Shown: one piece after another, positions 13,212-17,210 of the stretch
How the letters are laid out: the number at the start of each line of letters is the position of its first letter
Position numbering within the stretch: the stretch's first letter is position 1
Origin: DATDRQ01 sp035291645
GTDB taxonomy: Bacteria > Chloroflexota > Anaerolineae > Anaerolineales > UBA4823
Direction of reading: 5' to 3'
NCBI GenBank assembly: GCA_035291645.1
Contig: DATDRQ010000279.1
Span: 1-17,210 of the forward strand
Length of the DNA: 17,210 nt
The notes under the pieces: generated by a model
What the model saw: the letters and a program-made list of their open reading frames with translations, nothing else
The model's database searches: none
Told to the model about the DNA's origin: nothing
Position numbers and translations under genes: made by a program

Positions 13212-14531
13212 TTATTTCCCGAATTGCAACTTGAGGATATCCTCCAGGGTCGGCTGGCCGATCTCCTGAAGTTCGTAGCGCACGCGCTGGCTGGGTTTGT
13301 CGATGCGCAGCAGGCTGGCCAGGTCGATCGGCGTGCCGATCAGCACCAGGTCGACCTGGGCGTTGTTGATGGTCTGCTCCAGCTCGTGCACCATCTGGTC
13401 GCCGTAGCCCATGGCGGGCAGGACGGCCCCGGTATTGGGGTATTTCCGGTAGGTCTCACGGATCGAACCGACCGCGTAGGGGCGCGGGTCGACGATCTCG
13501 GCCGCGCCGAAGCGCCGCGCCGCCACCCAGCCGGCGCCGTAGGCCATCTCGCCGTGAGTCAGGGTGGGGCCGTCCTCGATCACCAGCACGCGCTTGCCGC
13601 GGATGGCGATCGGGTCGTCGACAAACAGCGGCGAGGCGGCTTCGATGATCGTCGCAGCCGGGTTCACCAGTAGCAGGTTCTCGCGCACCGTGATCACGTT
13701 TTCCGGCTGGGCGGTGTCTACCTTGTTGATCACGAAGACATTGGCTGCCCGCACGTTGGCTTCCCCGGGGTGGTAGCTCAGTTCGTGCCCGGGGCGGTGC
13801 GGGTCGGCGACGACGATGTGTAGATCCGGCACGTAGAAAGGCAGGTCGTTGTTGCCGCCGTCCCACAGGATGACGTCCACCTCCTGCTCGGCCTGGCGCA
13901 GGATGCGCTCGTAATCCACCCCGGCGAAGACCACCACCCCGTTCGCCAGGTGCGGCTCGTACTCCTCGCGCTCCTCGATCGTGCAGTCCTGCGCCTCCAG
14001 GTCTTCATAGGAGGCGAAACGCTGCACGGCCTGCTTCGAAAGGTCTCCATAGGGCATCGGGTGGCGGATGGCAGCCACCCGGAATCCCAGGTCGCGCAGG
14101 ATGCGCGCCACCCGGCGCGTGGTCTGGCTCTTGCCGGAGCCGGTGCGCACCGCGCACACCGCCACCACCGGCTTTTTCGATTTCAACATCGTCGAGCGGG
14201 TGCCCATCAGGCGGAAATCTGCCCCCGCTGCCAGCACCATCGAGGCCTTATGCATGACGTACGGATGAGGCACGTCGCTGTAGGCGAAGATCACCTGCTC
14301 GATGGCCTGGTCGGCGATCAGCAGGGTCAGGTCCTCTTCCGGGTAGATCGGGATGCCTTCAGGATAAGCAGACCCGGCCAGGTCGGGCGGGTAGCGGCGC
14401 CTCTCGATGTTGGGGATCTGGGTGGCGGTAAAGGCGACGACTTGATAGGCCGGATTGTCGCGGAAATAGACATTGAAGTTGTGGAAGTCGCGCCCGGCGG
14501 CGCCCATGATCAGGGTTCGAATGGGTGGCAT
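13212..14531 (-). CDS. P-loop GTPase-like protein (COG2403 type; cyclic 2,3-diphosphoglycerate synthetase-like)
   Basis: A 439-residue cytosolic protein. The N-terminal Rossmann-like part begins IRTLIMGAAGRDFHNFNVYF, a hallmark of this group. A P-loop, AVRTGSGKSQTT (127-138), follows. Then come VDVILWDGGNNDLPFY in the Walker B position, and FVINKVDTAQ, an NKxD motif that favours GTP. The domain order and length match proteins annotated as predicted GTPases (COG2403) or, by similarity to the methanogen enzyme, as cyclic 2,3-diphosphoglycerate synthetase. I recognise the family from memory, and the bacterial function is unproven. It lies 82 nt downstream of argS on the same strand with AAGGAG 12 nt before the ATG, so cotranscription is likely. 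A link to the phosphoglycerate-based solute genes at the left of the window is only a thought. Confidence 0.75.
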   Translation of the reverse strand: MPPIRTLIMGAAGRDFHNFNVYFRDNPAYQVVAFTATQIPNIERRRYPPDLAGSAYPEGIPIYPEEDLTLLIADQAIEQVIFAYSDVPHPYVMHKASMVLAAGADFRLMGTRSTMLKSKKPVVAVCAVRTGSGKSQTTRRVARILRDLGFRVAAIRHPMPYGDLSKQAVQRFASYEDLEAQDCTIEEREEYEPHLANGVVVFAGVDYERILRQAEQEVDVILWDGGNNDLPFYVPDLHIVVADPHRPGHELSYHPGEANVRAANVFVINKVDTAQPENVITVRENLLLVNPAATIIEAASPLFVDDPIAIRGKRVLVIEDGPTLTHGEMAYGAGWVAARRFGAAEIVDPRPYAVGSIRETYRKYPNTGAVLPAMGYGDQMVHELEQTINNAQVDLVLIGTPIDLASLLRIDKPSQRVRYELQEIGQPTLEDILKLQFGK

Positions 14532-14585
14532 TGGGGTCAGGTTCTCCTTGTCAAGGATTTAGATTTGCACTGCAGAGCTGTCTTC

Positions 14586-14611
14586 TTACGGATTACTTTT
14601 TACGTATTACG
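14586..14611. repeat. Short TTACG/ATTAC repeat cluster between argS and the P-loop gene
   Basis: TTACG-GATTAC is followed by TTTT and TACGTATTACG, giving four near copies of a T(T)ACG/ATTAC unit in 26 bases. It looks like a short degenerate tandem array in the 82-base gap. No function is apparent. Confidence 0.4.
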
Positions 14612-14613
14612 TC

Positions 14614-16458
14614 TCACATCACATCCGGCGCCTGGATGTCCAACAGGCGCAGGGCGTTTGCCAGGGTCTGCCGGGCAGCCGCCACCAGACGCAAGCGAGC
14701 CCCCCGAACGGCCTCGGATTCGCTCTGGATCACCGGGACGGCGTGGTAGAAGCTGTGGAAGGCGTTCGCCAGGTCGTAGGCGTAGGTGGCTATGATCAGC
14801 GGGCGGTATTCCAGCGCTGCCTGCTGCACGGTCTGCGGGAAGCGGGCGATCAACTCGATCAGCTGCACTTCATGATGGCTAAGATCGTAGTCGAAGTCGC
14901 CGACTGGCGGCACGCCGGCTTCCCCCGGCGCCCGGTCCCCGGCCTTCTTCAAGATGCTGTTAGCGCGCACGTGGGCGTTCTGCAGGTAGGGGGCGGTGCG
15001 CCCGTCGAAGCTCAGGGCGGCGTCCAGCTCGAAGACGGTATCCTTGTTGTTATCCACCGAGAGCATCGAGTAGACCAGCGCGCCCAGTCCTACCTGGGTT
15101 GCGACCACCTGGCGCTGCTCCTCCGGCAGGTCGGGGTTCTTCTCGGCGATCACCGCCAGCACCCGGCGCACCGCTTCTTCGACGACGTCCATGAACAGCA
15201 CCAGGCGGCCGCGCCGGGCGGACATGGCGCCTTCCGGCAGACTGACGAAGCCGTAGCCCAGGTGGTAGCACTGCCCGGCCTGCTTGAAGCCCCACATCTC
15301 GAGGATCTTGAACACCTGCTGCATGTTCAGGCTCTGGCGCACGTCGATGACGTAGATCGAGCGATCGACCTGGTACTGGTCGAACTTGATCTTCGCCAGG
15401 GCCAGGTCGCGCGCCGGGTAGAGGGCCGTCCCGTCGTTGCGCAGCAGCACCACCGTGCGGTACTTCTCCTTCTCCAGCCCAAGTTTCTCGTCGATCTTGA
15501 CCAGCACCGGTCCGCCGGTCGGGCGCTCGTCCACGGCGATGCCGCGCTCGATCAGTTCCGTCACGATGTCCTTGGTGAGCCTGTTGACCTCGCTCTCGAA
15601 GAACCACACGTCCATGTGGATGTCGAGCATGCCCATGATGTCGCGCAACTCGTCCAGGCTCCATTCGCGGGTGATGCGCCACAACTCGAGCACGCTCGGG
15701 TCGCCGGCGTCCCAGCGGCGCAACATCTCACGCCGTTCGGCGTCGTAGGCCTCGCGGCGGTCTTTCTCTTCCGGGGTCTCGTCCTCCCTGGGTTCCAGCA
15801 GGCGGGTGGCCTCAACGTAGAGCTTCAGCAGCCATTGGCCGCGTTCGTGCACCCCCTGCGGTTCCTGGCCGCGGTAGAACCGGTCATACGCCCACATCAC
15901 GGTCACCACGCCCAGCCCGATATCGCCAGGGTAGGTGGCGCGGATGGTCTCGAAGCCGGCGAATTCCACCAGGCGGGCGAGGGCCTCGCCCAGTATGGCG
16001 TTGCGGGAGTGACCGATATGAAAGGAGTGGTGGGTGTTCGGCTGGCAGTACTCGACCATCACCCGCTCGCCCTTGGGCGCGCCGCGGCCGAAATCCTCGC
16101 CCTGGGCCAGCACCTGGTCGATCACCCGCCGGGCGTATACGGATGTCGAGTAATATAAATTCAGGTAGCCGCGCACCGCTTCGACCCGGCTGATGCCCTG
16201 CGGTGTGCCGATCGCGGCTTTGACCGCTTCGGCGATCTCCTGGGCGCGCTGGGGGACGGGGACGTTCTTTCCAGCGCGCGCTTCCTGCGCCGCAGCCTGG
16301 AAGAAGGAAGTCGAAATGCCCCACTCACCGCTGAAGGGGATCGGCGTCCACTTCAGCTCGCCGAGCGGGATATGGTTCCCCTCACAAAAGGCGCGGATGC
16401 GGGCCTCGACGGCTTGCTGCTCGTTCTCGAACATATGCTCTGGTGGATTTCCGTGCAC
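14614..16458 (-). CDS. argS: Arginyl-tRNA synthetase
   Basis: A 614-residue class I aminoacyl-tRNA synthetase charging tRNA-Arg. The additional N-terminal domain is at ~10-115. The active-site strand has VEYCQPNTHHSFHIGHSRN with HIGH at 147-150. LLRNDGTALYPARDLALA and YVIDVRQSLNMQQVFKIL are typical ArgS segments. The KMSKS region is degenerate (AMSARRG, 411-417), as is common in ArgS. The C-terminal anticodon-binding domain ends with AFHSFYHAVPVI and a helical tail, ending in Met. The GTG at 16458 has AAGG 8 nt upstream. An ATG at 16434 (MFENEQQAV) is an equally good N terminus by homology but lacks a ribosome site. It is transcribed from an extended -10 promoter just upstream, after the rpsT terminator. 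Confidence 0.96.
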   Translation of the reverse strand: MHGNPPEHMFENEQQAVEARIRAFCEGNHIPLGELKWTPIPFSGEWGISTSFFQAAAQEARAGKNVPVPQRAQEIAEAVKAAIGTPQGISRVEAVRGYLNLYYSTSVYARRVIDQVLAQGEDFGRGAPKGERVMVEYCQPNTHHSFHIGHSRNAILGEALARLVEFAGFETIRATYPGDIGLGVVTVMWAYDRFYRGQEPQGVHERGQWLLKLYVEATRLLEPREDETPEEKDRREAYDAERREMLRRWDAGDPSVLELWRITREWSLDELRDIMGMLDIHMDVWFFESEVNRLTKDIVTELIERGIAVDERPTGGPVLVKIDEKLGLEKEKYRTVVLLRNDGTALYPARDLALAKIKFDQYQVDRSIYVIDVRQSLNMQQVFKILEMWGFKQAGQCYHLGYGFVSLPEGAMSARRGRLVLFMDVVEEAVRRVLAVIAEKNPDLPEEQRQVVATQVGLGALVYSMLSVDNNKDTVFELDAALSFDGRTAPYLQNAHVRANSILKKAGDRAPGEAGVPPVGDFDYDLSHHEVQLIELIARFPQTVQQAALEYRPLIIATYAYDLANAFHSFYHAVPVIQSESEAVRGARLRLVAAARQTLANALRLLDIQAPDVM

Positions 16459-16487
16459 TTATCGTGCCTTAATGATCTGGCGAAGGG

Positions 16488-16496
16488 ATTATATCA
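16488..16496 (-). promoter_or_regulatory. Extended -10 promoter of argS
   Basis: On the minus strand TGATATAAT is a perfect extended -10 (TGnTATAAT), about 30 nt before the GTG of argS. No good -35 hexamer is present, which is normal for this promoter type. Confidence 0.6.
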
Positions 16497-16535
16497 CGCA
16501 GGCTTCGCCCGCCTGTTTTCGAGATGCAGCATAAC

Positions 16536-16566
16536 GCAAAAAGCGGGAGCATTTGAGCTCCCGCTT
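16536..16566 (-). terminator. Intrinsic terminator of rpsT
   Basis: A perfect 10-bp stem, AAGCGGGAGC / GCTCCCGCTT (16541-16550 with 16557-16566), has a 6-nt loop. On the minus strand it is followed by a short T-run (CTTTTTGCG). It sits 26 nt after the rpsT stop and separates rpsT from argS. Confidence 0.9.
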
Positions 16567-16592
16567 GTATGGCGAGGAATGCTGTAGCAGGC

Positions 16593-16868
16593 TCAGGCGT
16601 TCTTTTGCTCGAGCGCGGCCACGCGTTTCATCAGGCGGCTCTTGCGCCGGGCAGCGTTGTTCTTGTGAATGACGCCCTTCTCGGCGGCCCTATCCAGGGC
16701 GCTGATGGCTTTGAGGGTTGCCTGGCGCGCTTCTTCCGGGTCGCCGGCCGCGATCGACGCGCGGGCGTCTTTCACGAAGGTGCGGGCGCGCCCGCGGTAC
16801 ACCCGGTTGTGCAGGCGGCGTTTTTCGTTCTGTCTGTTGCGCTTGATAGCGGACTTGATATTGGCCAA
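16593..16868 (-). CDS. rpsT: 30S ribosomal protein S20
   Basis: A 91-residue basic protein binding 16S rRNA in the small subunit. MANIKSAIKRNRQNEKRRLHN is the S20 N terminus (shown here split from the following NRVYRGRARTFVKDAR), and HKNNAARRKSRLMKRVAAL is its C-terminal helix. The length is typical. The start codon is TTG (16866-16868), preceded by a strong GGAGG 8 nt upstream. E. coli rpsT also starts with TTG, where the weak start is linked to autogenous control, so similar control here is plausible. The gene has its own promoter and terminator and diverges from rnpB. Confidence 0.97.
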   Translation of the reverse strand: MANIKSAIKRNRQNEKRRLHNRVYRGRARTFVKDARASIAAGDPEEARQATLKAISALDRAAEKGVIHKNNAARRKSRLMKRVAALEQKNA

Positions 16869-16909
16869 CTTTATTCCTCCGAAACGTCCATTCTTGATAA
16901 CGGCGTGTT

Positions 16910-16938
16910 ATTGTACTGGATCGCCCCACTTTTGTCCA
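16910..16938 (-). promoter_or_regulatory. Sigma70-type promoter of rpsT
   Basis: On the minus strand TGGACA (16938-16933) and TACAAT (16915-16910) are spaced by 17 nt, about 40 nt before the start codon. An inverted repeat, ACTGGA / TCCAGT (16915-16920, 16935-16940), brackets the spacer. Confidence 0.65.
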
Positions 16939-16970
16939 GTCATTCTGATAAAAAACGCATTTTTCGGCAT

Positions 16971-16999
16971 TTGACATCTGCTTCGAAAGCTAGTATGAT
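16971..16999 (+). promoter_or_regulatory. Sigma70-type promoter of rnpB
   Basis: A consensus TTGACA (16971-16976) and TATGAT (16994-16999) are spaced by 17 nt. The predicted start is near 17005, at the beginning of the RNase P RNA. This is the strongest promoter seen in the window. Confidence 0.85.
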
Positions 17000-17004
17000 G
17001 AATT

Positions 17005-17210
17005 GCCGCAGGTTGGCCGGGTGGTCGCGGCCCGGGTAATCCGGGTCGAGGAAAGTCCGCACTCCATACAGCACGGCGCCGGGTAACACCCGGGGCGGAG
17101 GCCTGGGAAACCAGGTTACCTGCCGGATAGGGCCACAGAGACATACCGCCGATGGATAGCCGATCGAAGATCGAACCGATCGAAGATCGGACATCACAGG
17201 CAAGGGTGAA
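17005..17210 (+). ncRNA. rnpB: RNase P RNA (A-type), 5' half; runs off window end
   Basis: This is the catalytic RNA that matures tRNA 5' ends. The universally conserved region I, GAGGAAAGTCCGCACTCCAT, begins at 17049. It is followed by CAGCACGGCGCCGGGTAAC and CCCGGGGCGG as in bacterial RNase P RNA, then CCACAGAGACATACCGCCGA and, at the window edge, GGCAAGGGTGAA. The order matches the E. coli RNA. The 3' half lies outside. The P12 region (about 17158-17190) is enlarged and contains two direct copies of CGATCGAAGATCG. The 5' end is placed from the promoter and is accurate to a few bases. Confidence 0.95.

Noticed and set aside
14743..16158. 471-codon open frame on plus opposite argS
   Set aside because: It is the antisense shadow of argS: biased composition, no motif and no ribosome site.

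Overview
The window looks like a bacterial chromosome segment from a GC-rich organism. The mix of genes (a USP-fused glucosyl-3-phosphoglycerate synthase, a sugar kinase fused to a GalU-like enzyme, a large P-loop protein of the COG2403 / cyclic-2,3-diphosphoglycerate-synthetase type, a bacterial A-type RNase P RNA) suggests Chloroflexota, perhaps Anaerolineae. That placement is an inference from gene content, not from a search.

Layout. (1) Positions 1-3068, plus strand: the 3' part of a GT4 glycosyltransferase, then gpgS with two N-terminal universal-stress-like domains, then a histidine phosphatase that fits gpgP. Together these would make glucosylglycerate, a compatible solute, or a mannosylated derivative. 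(2) Positions about 3069-6003, plus strand: a clearly AT-richer island of four genes. They are a small PD-(D/E)XK nuclease, a Dam-family adenine methyltransferase coupled to it by an ATGA overlap, an unrecognised protein with a possible D...ExE nuclease centre, and a protein resembling the uracil-DNA glycosylase superfamily. This is a restriction-modification or defence island inserted in core metabolism, and the best candidate for something undescribed. (3) Positions 6034-9086: xylulokinase on plus, facing rpe and rpiA on minus, which together interconvert pentose 5-phosphates. A palindromic repeat element lies between the converging genes. (4) Positions 9141-9908: a good promoter and a winged-helix regulator whose receiver domain has lost its phosphorylation site. 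(5) Positions 9936-16458, all minus: argS, a COG2403-type P-loop protein, a solitary beta-class DNA methyltransferase, and a galactokinase-like/GalU-like fusion whose GTG start overlaps the methyltransferase stop. (6) Positions 16541-17210: rpsT (TTG start, with terminator and promoter) diverging from rnpB, which runs off the right end.

Gene density is high. No stretch of more than about 165 bases lacks a gene, and I saw no tRNA, CRISPR array, transposase or integrase.
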